A DNA stretch of 64,000 nucleotides from Quillaja saponaria (Eukaryota; Streptophyta; Magnoliopsida; Fabales; Quillajaceae). Below, piece by piece: positions 35,000 to 46,566 of the stretch (position 1 is the first letter of the stretch; each line of letters begins with the position of its first letter). The notes beneath the pieces are model-generated. The model ran no database searches and was not told the origin of the DNA. It was given only the letters and a program-made list of their open reading frames with translations. The stretch lies in contig CM055613.1 in NCBI GenBank assembly GCA_029379385.1, positions 10,310,001 through 10,374,000 of the forward strand, in the 5' to 3' direction. The translations under genes were made by a program, and so were the position numbers.

Positions 35000-36990
35000 C
35001 ATGACAAATGTTTTTCATAACTAAACCGGGCTCAGGACACAGATTTATTTGATTATTCAAATAAATAATGGGTTGTGATAATTCTTAGCAAAAAAAAGAA
35101 GGTTGTGATAATTGCACAGAGCAAACACATTCCTTAATAATAAGTCCGTTTCATGTGGAGCCCACAAATATTTTTCCTTTTCTAAATATAAAGGCTCTGT
35201 ATGCTTGTCACTTCCCAAATAAATTAGCTTTACACATTGTTTCCAATTGGTTTCTCAAAATAAATAAATAAATAAAAATAGTAATAATTACCCACATACC
35301 AGAGTGGGTATGGAAGTTCCAAATCCAGGAAAGACCACATTGATCTTATGCTAGGTGCTATTCTAAACACAACATGGACATGAAAATGAACATAATGGTA
35401 AAGTTGGAAGGAAATTTACAAAGCACCTGAGAAATCCATGCAGCCCAGTTTCAGAGTAATGACCATGGTTATGCAATCTTTTAATAACACAACCAGAATG
35501 CATTTGTGCAAGAACTTAATGATTTCCGATACAATTCCACTGTCATTGTCAGAAATGAAGAATCAAATAGAAAATCAAAAGTCAGTTTTCAGTTAACAAC
35601 TAGCCCAAGTGAAATGTTAGGCTTTTGATTTCTGACAGTATCACAGAATTAGAGTGAAGTGCTACTGAATCCACATAAAACAAAGACAACTAATGGCACA
35701 ATAGGGTCAATCAATTTGATTATAAACAAATTTAGCTTCTTAAACATATAAAAGGGGAGAAAGGGCAACATAGAATGCCTAAGTTTTTCCTTGCTCATTG
35801 CTAAGCCTACCACGTAGTAACCAGATCCAGATATCATCTAAATTACTACTATGTACAACGGTACAACATTTTTTTGTTCCCTGCATCAATGAAAAGCACA
35901 AGCTTCGATTCAGTAAGAGGAGAGAGTAAAGTTACATGAATTTCTTAACGAAAAGTGGACTAAATGCAGCTTGTTCAAAACATTGTGTCCTGAAATTCTC
36001 AATGAAGGTAGAATGAAAAGTTAAAAAGAAGAGATTTATTTCTTAGACGACGTATATGTAGGGGAATTATGTGAGATCCCTCTTCAAACTTCAATGAGAT
36101 ATAGCAACATAAGATATAACATGATTCGATCTCTTGTCTACATCCACGGATGAGAAGAGATAAATTAGACTACTTCAAGAAATATTACATAGAGAAAATA
36201 ACATCTTACACATGATGTTATCACCACTCTCTCTATATCTTTATCAATATTTCTTACACCAGAGAGTCTCGTAAATATTAGATATCTCTCTCATACTTTC
36301 AACTCTCACAAGCCTATATATTTATATTACATAGGACTTACTCAACAAGTAAACTTTTACTCCACTTTATGAAAATCCTACAATTATCTAATTAGATTTA
36401 CTTACAGACCAAAGTTAACCTAATTAGGAAATCTCAATCATCGTTTAATTAGTTTTTCTTGTCTACCAAGAATAAATGAAATAGGAAGCTGCAAATAAGA
36501 ATTTGGGTCAAAATTCTAACAATATATGCATAGAATACTACCATTCACTATTAAAATTCATGAAACATAATAAAATCTTAGAATTTCCTTTGATTTAATC
36601 ACTTTTCTGTCCGGCATTTAATGTTTTTAGGAAGATATTCAGATCATCAAATAGAGCGATCAAAATACATTTTTTTCACTAATGCCCTACAAAATTAATG
36701 GCATGTCCTTCCCCAATAAGAAAAGTACCTCCCGGGAATGCAAAAGTTACAAATAAAAATATATAAAAAATAGTGCACCTTCAATCTCTATTGGAAGCAA
36801 CTTAAAAGCTATATTGCTATTGATTGATGTAGAAATTAACAAGATAGCTGTAGATTGTTCCTCCAAGCAAAAGAAACATATAATCTGAAGCTAGTTCCCA
36901 GACAGTAGAACTAAAAGATGCTTTATAGTTTTTACCACGAGGAACTAGCTTAGATTGTCAAGGAAAGTAGGGGAAAAAAAAAAAGTTTGA
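35000..36990. other. Intergenic spacer between RGP and SPL6-like genes
   Basis: No separate gene recognised. The part nearest 37 kb is probably 3' UTR of the minus-strand SPL gene. Confidence 0.45.
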
Positions 36991-37096
36991 AGATACCAAT
37001 CCATGTACCTTTGTTCAACGGCACCTTTTGTAATCCAAAGACAGCAGAAAGAATCATTTTCTTGCTTCATCTGCAAGGATTGCCTTTGGTGCTCAC

Positions 37097-40000
37097 TCAC
37101 TGAAGCTGTGATGACAGTTGAAGCAGATCAATTGTGGGGCCATCTTCACAGGAAAGATGATCTTTGGCATTCACAAAATCTGACCCTTGAAACATCCCAT
37201 TTGATATCTCAAAGTTCATGACATCATTAATATCAGATATCAGTACAGGACCAAGATGACTCCCTTCAACAGGATTTATATCTGATGAAGGGAACTTATC
37301 TGACACCCCAGTTGCGGAAGCCTGTGAAGTTATTCCTATGATCTTTCCAGAGACTTGACTCATGCTATAATGGTTATGGTTCCTTGGCATGAACAAGGAG
37401 CGACCATTGGGAATTCCTGATGAATGGCTTGAAGATTTCTGTGATTGAGATGACAGAAGAGAGAGAGCACAACCAGACTCGGAAATTCCCGATAATCCTT
37501 GAATGGTTGATGCTGTATCAAAAACATTGAAGTCCTCACTTCCTAGTGAGGTCTCCTGGAACAATGGCAATGACCCAGAATTTGGGCCCTCGGGGGCATG
37601 CAGATATTGGCCATTGTTATTTAAAAAAATGCTTCCTGTTATAGAAGTAGCACCATTTTCATGGTAAGGGGGGAATTGTTTTTCAATATTATATGAAGGA
37701 CAGAGAGACCCTGAATTCAGATCCCCATTTGCGACAGCATTTGAGGACATTTGTCGGTAATCAGTCCCATCTTCGACTTTCACAGGTCTGGACGAGTCAT
37801 TTAACCCATATTTCTCAGGATGCAAAATATCACTTTGGAGTAACTCTTGGCAAATAAAGGAGTCTGTTGTCAACATAGTCCCATGAAATCTACTATCTGT
37901 AATTCCCACAGAAAATTAATAAGACCTCAGAGCAAGCATTTCACTAAAAAAACAATTACTGCAGAAGCATCAAAATTGGGACTTGTGAATGAGTCATTGT
38001 AAGAGGTGATTTTCTATCAGAAAGTAAAATGAATCTTCTTCATAAAATAGGAACAACTACTGAAGGCTAAAGAAAATGGTAGAAAGTAAGAATCAGAGGC
38101 AAGCATGATGGAATACAGTGAATCATTCCAGTTCTTCAGTAAATGGTAACTTCCTCAAATCTGGGCGTCCAATCACAGGTTTATATATAATAAATTAGTG
38201 AGATCCAATTCAAGTTTGAGCATGTGGAAATCTAGAGAATTTTTTTCCCTGTTAAATGCAGAAAATTTAAAGGCACACTACAAATGCACAACTCGTGGAA
38301 ACTCACTGACCTGTTGATGCTCAGAGTTCAAAATGATTCCCCACAACTTCTATTATCAAACAAGTCAAAAGTCTTCCATATTACGTCCCTTAGATTACTA
38401 ATGGCTGCAACCAAGTTGCCAATTATTAGTGTCAGGTGTCAACGTAACTTAAAAAATCCTCGACAATAGTGACTTGATTGTGACATTGCATTTGGGTCCT
38501 AAAATACACATTCCCACATCACATACACACAAACATTGCTTTTATTAAGAGTCTTGATTTGGATGTATTAATGCAGATCACTTTCCTGTTGTAAGATTAA
38601 GAGCATATTCAATTTATCCGTCTTTGGTCTTTCCAGCACAGACAAAGTGCTCAGCAACACCCAAGAAAATATATTTTCCATTCGCTTCTAGACATCCTGT
38701 GTTGGATTCCGAATGTACTAAATAGTGACCATCTATGGAGGTTGAATAGTACATCCGCCAGTTGATGTGGATATAGTTCTGGTTCACATCCAACATCATG
38801 GGCTAGAGAACCCAGATTTATTGTTCAAATATAATCTTTTTCCAGAGAACAGAAGCATGGAGGCCCTTTTATTCATACACAGCAATATTGACACAAATAG
38901 CTTAAAACCAGAAAGGTGGAGAAAAAAGGGAACAAACTTCCTGGAACAAATATGATGTGGCCGTTGATGTCTAACAAATAATAATAAGGACATAAGCATC
39001 AAATTTTCCATTTTTAAAAAGATACAAGACTTGTAAAAGCATATCTGATGAGTCAAATGAAATAAGATAAGAAATTGTAAAGCATATCTTGAGCAGAAAC
39101 ATTTGACCAGCATATTCTAGACCGGAGAGTTGTCAAATTCATGAACGCAATGGTGAGATTGCAGGACAAATCCCAGCGGCACTAAATTATAATTTTGCAT
39201 GAAACATTTCAACCGATGTACAACAGGACTCACCATAACCGATATGTATTTACCAATTAACAGGACTCACTGTAACTAATATATCTACACACACAGAGTC
39301 AAAGAAGAAACGAGACAGCTAAACTGTACTGATTATGAGAATGAAACAAATGACAACACTTGAACAGAACTTCATGTCAAAATAGCTTCAAAAAAATAAT
39401 TAAAATATGTATATAAGCATAAATAGGGGGTAAAATCTCAGATCCAAATTCACAATATTGCAACACGAACATGCCAGAGGAAGCCATTTCAGTTTCAAGA
39501 GATGGAAAGGATACTAGGAAAGAGCCCGGATTTTTTGAAGGCTAGGTTTGATTCAAGTTTATTGAAAGAATAAAATGCATAGAGATAAAAGGATCAAAAG
39601 GTTATATTCTTTTTTCTTATTACTTTTTCGCCACCCAGTAGAGCTGAACAACCCTCCACTCCTTGCTTCCCAGAAAGGAAGAGAGAAGGGGAATAAGAAA
39701 AAACAATAAACCTGTTATGGACCAAAAATAAAGTCCCACATTGCTGGTAAAAAGCAACTTAAGTGGGATATATTTAGGATTGGAGCTCTCTCCCCTCATG
39801 AGCTAGCTTTTGAGGGAGAGTTCTACTCTTATCCATAACTTTGGTATATCCACGTGATGCAGAGTCGATGTGAAGGTGGTTTGATGTGGGCGGAAGTCTG
39901 TTATGGACCAAAAATAGAGTCCCACATTGAGCTGCCTCCCTTCCCTTCAATTGAGTTCTACTCTTATCACTCACAATGCACTAGTAACCAAGAAGGGAGG

Positions 40001-41458
40001 GGGGTTGACAGAGAGTTTGAGAGTTTAATCATATTATTACCAGTATATGATTGAAGCAACCTCTTGGTCCTTACTGAGTGAATCCCGACTTGGGGCTTTC
40101 TGCGACGCTCATTGTGGCCTGCAAGTCGTTTACGACAGCTGCGCTTACCATCATCAAATTCAGCCAGCAAATGAAACCTGGATATAAGAAGGCAGTATAT
40201 ATCATGGCAGACCCATAAATTGTGACAACTAACAGTAAGGGTGTAAACCTAAAAATATATACAAGTGGTCCAAGTACACAGTGTTTCAAGCATCTAGGCT
40301 TATCTAGAATATATGAAGTTAAAATATTCAATGAAGCAGGGTACTATGTAGTACAATAACCAAGACTAAAATGCTTTCTTGGGAAAATAGGTATCATGTG
40401 ACAACAGTTACTTCATATAGGCTATAGCAAGTCAACCATGCCAACAATTCTTTATTTGGAAAGGAAGGTGGGTAAAGTAAACTTTTACACCAAGGAACAA
40501 GAAAATGGGAAAACAACAAGCAGAACGAAGAAAAACAAAATGAGGTACAAGGTAAAAGCTGAAACTAAGTTTCCAAACAATAATATGCTAAAAAAGCTAT
40601 ATTAATGTACATTAATAAATGAAGGTCCTCAAATCATCATTTGCTTATCCTGAAGATGAGAAGAAGGATATGAACATTGGAAGTTATTACTACTTCAAGC
40701 CTGTAGAGCCTATATTTAGTTCACATCAGCCTGCAATTTATAGAACAAAACTTAAGGCAAGAATGAAAGTTCACCAACCTACTACATTGCTGACAGAACC
40801 TTTGTTCTATGCCATCGACAATGACTTTGGAGGTTTTCGAGTGAATCTCACAAACTTTATGCCGCTTGTGGTAGTTTTTTGAAGCACTCAAATCCTTGTT
40901 ACAGCCATAGACTTGGCAGAAGGCAGTCTGAGAGTGCACCCCTGATGCTCTCACTCTATTTGGAGGTGTAGAAGAATTGCGGGAAAAAAAAATGGAGGCT
41001 CCTTTGGACAATTTCGAATCACGGGTATCTCTATGATCAGCAAATCGCCCCAGCTTCAAATCAATGAGCGAATCCCAACTGTTGGAGTCCACAACAGAGT
41101 TTGAGAGCTTTGAATTGGAAACTTCTCCTGATATTGCATTTAGCGGATCCAAAATCGGATAAACAATTCTTCCAGTATCACCATCACCATCACCAACAAG
41201 CTTGCTGCTCAGAATACCACTAATTGAATCATTGGGCAATTGTTTTCCAACTATCCTCGAAAAACCCAATTCTCCAAAACCTTGATTCTCAATATTTTTT
41301 TCACCCGAGACCAACATATCTATCCCAGAACTACATGGGGTTTTCAATTCCCAACCCAAAAATTTCTTTTTGCCCCCAGCAAGTGAATTAGGAGGTGAAA
41401 TTGTTTGGTCGGAGACAAAACCCTTCCCTTCAGAGACATAGCCCCAAGGAGACTCCAT
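37097..41458 (-). CDS. SPL6: SBP-box transcription factor, SPL6-like, miR156-targeted
   Basis: Nuclear DNA-binding factor of the SQUAMOSA promoter-binding-like family. Coding exons, minus: 40779-41458, 40041-40177 and 37097-37896, in phase, giving 538 aa. The ATG at 41458 ([17 protein letters not shown]) is used; the open frame reaches 41497 only through a TTG. The SBP domain spans residues 181-255: [18 protein letters not shown] and [10 protein letters not shown] zinc ligands split by intron 1, then the basic [17 protein letters not shown] nuclear signal. Exon 3 carries a miR156 site. The protein ends LLQLSSQLQ and TGA at 37097. Directly beyond, in another frame, is [20 protein letters not shown], which matches the usual C-terminus of this subfamily. 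So a frameshift appears to have removed the last 20 or so residues. Intron 2 (2.1 kb) contains an LTR-like fragment. SPL6 is the closest class I recognise. Confidence 0.93.
37451..37470 (-). promoter_or_regulatory. miR156 target site in SPL6-like exon 3
   Basis: The plus strand reads TGACAGAAGAGAGAGAGCAC. This differs at one base from mature miR156, so the SPL mRNA holds the canonical complementary site. It encodes CALSLLSS, the usual peptide at this site. It predicts miR156 cleavage and age-dependent control of the gene. Confidence 0.93.
39712..39929. repeat. LTR-like fragment with 32-bp direct repeats in SPL6 intron 2
   Basis: A 32-bp segment at 39712-39743 (TGGACCAAAAATA, then AGTCCCACATTG) recurs at 39898-39929 with one change. 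Between them lie CTCATGAGCTAGCTTTTGAGG and AAGCAACTTAAGTGGGATA. The inverted form of this middle part is related to 2690-2760 in intron 1 of the ABCB27-like gene. It is probably a fragment of a dispersed LTR-type repeat. Confidence 0.6.
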
Positions 41459-42090
41459 TACATGTAACAAAATCACAGTGTAAGAAAAAGTAAACAACCC
41501 ACTTCAATTAAAACAGAGAATGTTATCTTTACAATACTGTGCTACTCCAAATTCAAGTTGAAATTTGATTTGCATAGCCTCAAGCGAGCACAGAGCTAAA
41601 GAGAAACCATTGCAGAGTCCTCAAGGAACTACCACAAATGCCCCCTCAACTAAAAGGAGACTTCCCACCTGAACCCACGAATTTGTGAAAATTTTAAATT
41701 CCTGCGAGACTAATTAAACTGGAGAAGATTACCCACAGGAGAAAACCAGAACCCTGCAGATAAGTAGACAGCACAAAACTGCAAAAATGTCTGGACACCG
41801 TGTGAATTAAATCAAGAAGCATTGAGTAGAACAGGTGAAAATGCTTGATGTAAAGACTAGAGTAGTGGAAACAGAGGATGAAATGGAAGCAAATACACAA
41901 TTCAGATATCGGAATGAGAAAGCTAGTCAGTGGCTGAGAAAAGGAAAGCTAAAAGTCGCCAAAATACTGTGAGAGAAAAAGAGAGCTTACTTTACCAGTG
42001 TTTGGGGCAGACACAACTCAACGTGGAAGAGATTTTTAGCGTGTCACAAACTCCATGGAAGAGCTAGTGATTGCTACTTTTAGAGAGAGG
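41459..42090 (-). promoter_or_regulatory. 5' leader of the SPL6-like gene with a likely leader intron
   Basis: On the minus strand a good donor (CTG|GTAAAGTAAG) lies near 41992. A possible acceptor (TTCAG|GTGGG) lies near 41670, suggesting a 5' UTR intron upstream of the ATG exon. Promoter elements were not identified. The splice sites are inferred. Confidence 0.4.
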
Positions 42091-42164
42091 ATGTGTGAGA
42101 TTTAATAAACATAACGCAATTTTTTAACCTGTTTCCGCTTTGTTTAGTAAAGATAATTAGTCGT

Positions 42165-42206
42165 TTTGGTATTTGGTATTTGGTATTTGGTATTTGGTAT
42201 TTGGTA
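42165..42206. repeat. (TTTGGTA)6 heptanucleotide microsatellite
   Basis: Six perfect tandem copies of TTTGGTA, about 0.7 kb upstream of the SPL6-like ATG. It is not the plant telomere repeat TTTAGGG. Confidence 0.95.
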
Positions 42207-43620
42207 TCAACAGTTAGTTGTAGGTGTTTTCTTTTGGTCATAACTAATGTAGCTCTTAGGTTGGTAGGTTGGCAATATCATTTTTCTAATGTATTTTTTA
42301 AAAAATTATTATTTTATTCTTGTGTAAATTTTCTTTACATTATGACGTCTCGTATTTTTCACACTGATCACCACTCCTTTTAATACAAATAACTGATGTG
42401 TTGTATTAATATATATATATATATATATTTATGTTTGTGAACTTCTTAATTTTATCCTAAAAATATTTCCTTCATTTAATTTTATTCTAAAATTTTATAT
42501 TATTTTTGATTCACTGTAAATATAGTATTATTAATTATATACAATATCAATAACCAAGACCATTGCACATTAACCACTTAGAATAAAAATTTAGGATGAT
42601 AGATGACACTTTTTTTTTTTAAAAGTAGAAAATGATAATTACCATTAATAAAAAAAAGTCTACACTTAAAATATAAACAAAAATCAATAAACCCATATCA
42701 AATTTAATGTTATGAATTTAAACTTTATTCATTTTAGTTCTAAAATGTAAGTTTTAACTCTGATCGTTATCATGTCATAAAAATTGTCAAAAGTTGATGA
42801 TTTAACATCTTTATCAAAGAATTGATAATATATTTTAAAAAGTACAATCAGGCTTTCTAACAGATAGAAAACTTGAAACAGGGGACTCAAAATTGGAATC
42901 TTGTGATCTTAGCATCTTAACCAATTGAGTTAAGATCTCATCTATAATAATAGTTATTTAATTATTGACTAAATAATTAGAAATTATATATTTTTACAGG
43001 AAAATATTAATTTTAAAAAAATAATAAATTATTGGACTGGATTTAGTTAGGTGAGATGAATAATTTTTGAAATCCTAAACCAATCAAATCTAATAACATT
43101 AGTAAAAAAAAAAAAAAAATCCAGATCAATCCAATTCAAATTATAGTATCGTCATTCATATCTGTCGAAGTTGATAATTTTTGTTTGGACACCTACTTTT
43201 ATTTTTTGGAGACAACCATCAATATTGTAGTGACCAGAACTTCGGTGACCCCACTTTCAAGAAATGACTATCACCACTATTAGCGAAGATGGAAATTGCC
43301 ATTATTAGAGTCTGTTCAAGACAAAAGTGTCATAGTCGAAGATCGCTAAAACAACAAAGAATATGGTTGGAGATTTATCATTTTTGGAAGAAATGAAAAT
43401 TATGGAGCGAGGAAAGAAAGAGAAATATGAGACAAGAGGTAGGAAACTAACTAATTTGGAATGAGGAAACTTCTTTGTTATGACTTCAACTGGTATACGT
43501 CATTAAAATATAATACAAATAGTTTTCATTTTGTAAGGACTGATAAATCAAACTAGAGTCATGAACAGGCCTTTTCTCACAAATTTGTTTTGTTAGAAAA
43601 GACTTTTCAACAAAACGTTT
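42207..43620. other. Intergenic spacer, no gene seen
   Basis: AT-rich, with a (TA)n run near 42411-42428. Several stretches (42870-42950, 43180-43440) look like old transposon sequence but have no clear ends or coding signature. Confidence 0.45.
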
Positions 43621-43639
43621 CTCATGGGTAACTTCTACA

Positions 43640-43830
43640 AACTTTTCATATTTGTCGGCACACTTTATCAGGATTGGGTGATTGATGGTTTGTCGGTAAT
43701 ATTTGATCTTACTGACGAAATGGGATTTGTGGGTAATATCCACAAATTATATTTTGACGGTAATCTGTTGTTGTATTACACATACAAAATTGTGGGCTTT
43801 ACCTACAAATCTAGTTTATCAGTAAAATTT
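43640..43830. mobile_element. CACTA-like subterminal repeat fragment
   Basis: Closely spaced variants of TTTGTCGGTAA occur: TTTGTCGGCACA (43651), TTTGTCGGTAATATT (43690), ACTGACGAAAT, TTTGTGGGTAATAT (43726), GACGGTAATC, and inverted TTTACCTACAAAT (43799). Dense short motifs in both orientations are typical of CACTA subterminal regions. No CACTA terminus is seen next to it. The same motif occurs in the 55-kb fragment. Confidence 0.5.
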
Positions 43831-44394
43831 TGCCTTTTTATAATATATATGTATATATTTTTTAACAAATAAAAAAAACTTGTTATTAAACATGAATTAT
43901 GAACAAATAATATCCATCCACATATCAAGATTTGTCTCAATTGTCATTCATGTCACAAATCTAAAATATTGTCAACATTAAATACAAAACATCACACAAA
44001 ATACAAACTTCAACACATATAGTTTAACAAATGAAACAAAATCTAATAGCATTGTCAGCTAGCTAGTGAAGATTCTCATTATCTTTGTCAACCTCATGAA
44101 GAATCTCATCAGCATCTCGATCACTATCTACACCTCTAAAAAGACACTTACCATGTTTCCCTGTTAAAATAAAAAAAATGAGTGATTTACATATAAATAG
44201 GTAATTTAAAAGAATAGAAGAAATTAATGATCTAGGCATTTAATATATAAACTTAGATATATAAACATGAAACTAGATATATTTTAAGTCACAAATTCAC
44301 AAGTTTGTATAAAATCAGAACCGTGCATCCGATTTGGATGCTGTTTTTTTGAAAAAAAAGAAAAAATTCTTATTTGATGTCATAAACGTATCGA

Positions 44395-44818
44395 AATTCT
44401 TGGTTCATCGTTTGGAAAAGTTTTAGTCACTTTTGTCATTTACTTCTAGAATTAGCTAAGTTTAAGTTACAAACTAAAACACTAGCATGAAGTTCTATGA
44501 GAATTCATTCAAATTAGATGTCGCTTATTCCTACAAGTTTAATTCGATAACACAAACATGCTGAAATCCCTGACACAAAAAAAAAAAAAAAAAAAAAAAA
44601 TCAAAAAATTCTTGGTTCATCGTTTGAAAAAGTTTTAGTCACTTTTGTCATTTACTTCTAGAACTAGCTAAGTTTAAGTTACAAACTAAAACACTAGCAT
44701 GAAGTTCTATGAGAATTCATTCAAATTAGATGTCACTTATTCCTACAAGTTTAATTCGATAACACAAACATGCTGAAATCTCCGACACAAAAAAATAAAA
44801 AATAAAAAAATCAAAAAA
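44395..44818. repeat. Two-copy 212-bp tandem duplication
   Basis: The unit 44395-44606 is repeated at 44607-44818 and is nearly identical (for example GAATTAGC versus GAACTAGC, and GTCGC versus GTCAC). Each unit ends in an A-rich tract, 24 A in the first copy and a broken one in the second. Confidence 0.93.
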
Positions 44819-45185
44819 TTCTATACACTCTGAATGAAATAGAAATTATGAAGACTAAGGCATTATTAAGCGGAAGTAGTAAGTTCCAACGAGTCAACAC
44901 CAAACTTAACTGGCAATTAGGTTGGGATCTAAAAGACATGTCCCAGAGGACCCCGCAGAAATGTTACAGTGCGTTGTTGTGATGGCTTTTAACATGTTGC
45001 TGGAAATGAATGTACATGGCAGGGCAGGAGCCAGGAAGCAACAGCCTGTGAAAGACCTCCATTATTGATTGTCATCTTCGCGTGTAATTATTCACCATAA
45101 TTTTATTTTTTTTTAATAATAAATTATTATTTATTACACTTTTTTTAGATAAATTCGAACTCAAAAAATAGAGATATCTCCTTCC

Positions 45186-45633
45186 CAATATTTAAAAATC
45201 AAATCGGTGATCGATTTAAAAAATTTATTAAGTCTTGAGTCATTAATTTTACTGTGATCGAATTGAATGACGTTATAAATATATTTAATTATATATTATA
45301 AATATTATATAATTTTTTATTAATTAATTATAAATAAAAATATAAAAATATATAAACAATAATTTAATATTCATTAATTAATAAAAAATCACATCACTAA
45401 TAATTAAATATAGTTTATAATAATAGTTAATACAACAACAAATAAGTTTATTATACATCACAATATTCAAAATTTCAAAATAATTTGGTTCAATCAACTC
45501 GTTATCAGTTCTTCAGATTTTTTTGGGTTTTGATCGGTCAAACCACCGAGACAGTTCTTAAGTTCAACTCAATTTAATTTCTCACCTGGACAATGGTTCG
45601 ACCGATCAGTCCAGTTCAATTTTTAAAACATTG
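45186..45633. mobile_element. TIR element with GATCGGT-type ends
   Basis: The left end CAATATTTAAAAATCAAATC, then GGTGATCGATT, is mirrored at the right end (inverted CAATGTTTTAAAAATTGAAC, then GGACTGATCGGTCG). An inner AT-rich part (TATTTAATTAT...TTTTTTATTAATTAAT) is also inverted around the centre near 45345. This resembles a MITE type widespread in eudicots. No coding capacity; ends are approximate. Confidence 0.55.
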
Positions 45634-45718
45634 CTCATTACAAGAACATAAATATTAACAAGAAATCCGTACCGATTAATTATAATTTAGAGAAAAAAAT
45701 AGCTCAATAAATAAATTT

Positions 45719-46404
45719 AGCAGAGTGTATATTATTTCTTATATATTTACCAAGTTTTCTTTTTCTTTCAAATTTGGACATTACTGTGTCATAACCCAAT
45801 TAAGTAGCTCAATTTGTCTAGATATATAGGAACAAGTTGATTTACTTACCCAATGAAAAAAAATCCTCTTATTATTGTGTCAATATTCATGCGATCTTTT
45901 ATTGGATTGATGTCATTTTTTTCATCATCTCTTTACAAAAAGTATAAGCTAATCTCGTTAGATTTCTATCTCAATTTAATAATTGAGTTGATTAAAATAT
46001 AATTTTAAAAAATAAAATTTGAAAGATTAAAATAGAAAAAATTGAGTTCCAAAGGTTCTGATTAAAAAAAAAAAAATAACTAAAATAACAAATAGTGTAA
46101 TTTATAGGGACAAAAATAATAAAACAAGTTTAATGGCGAGCCCATTTGTTTGGTGGAATCAACAGAATGGTGGTTGCATGAAAGATATGTGTTGGAATGG
46201 GTCCACTTGCGGTCACATTTTTGGTGTGCTCAATTTTATGTGTTGCTGCTTACTTCCACGCTTTTAGGCTTTAGCAGAGTGTATATTATTTCTTACATAT
46301 TTACCAAGTTTTCTTTTTCTTTCAAAATTTGGACATTACTGTGTCATAACCCAATTAAGTAGCTCAATTTGTCTAGATATATAGGAACAAGTTGATTTAC
46401 TTAC
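45719..46404. repeat. 132-bp direct repeats about 550 bp apart
   Basis: 45719-45850 and 46271-46404 are nearly identical, differing by about two substitutions or indels. Each starts TAGCAGAGTGTATATTATTT and ends GTTGATTTACTTAC. The ends are not TG...CA, so they are not standard LTRs. The interval has no coding signature. Confidence 0.9.
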
Positions 46405-46542
46405 AGATATGGTCAAGTATGGTTAATCAAGTTCCATATTCCATATATTTATTTATCATCTTTGAACTGCTTATTTCTATGTTATTCAAATCAAATATGT
46501 TACTTGAGGTGTTACAAATACTATTAAATCATTGACTTGAGT

Positions 46543-46566
46543 GGGGGGGGGGGGGGGGGGGGGGGG
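46543..46566. repeat. G24 homopolymer
   Basis: Uninterrupted run of 24 G on the plus strand in an AT-rich spacer. It could form G-quadruplex or be an assembly or sequencing length error. Confidence 0.9.

Noticed and set aside
39712..39929. Complete LTR retrotransposon in SPL6 intron 2
   Set aside because: Repeats are only 32 bp, the interval is about 150 bp, and there is no TG...CA boundary or internal domain. Kept only as a repeat fragment.
41459..41497. N-terminal extension of the SPL6-like frame
   Set aside because: The extension begins at [17 protein letters not shown] is the family's usual start.
42165..42206. Interstitial telomere repeat
   Set aside because: The unit is TTTGGTA, not TTTAGGG.
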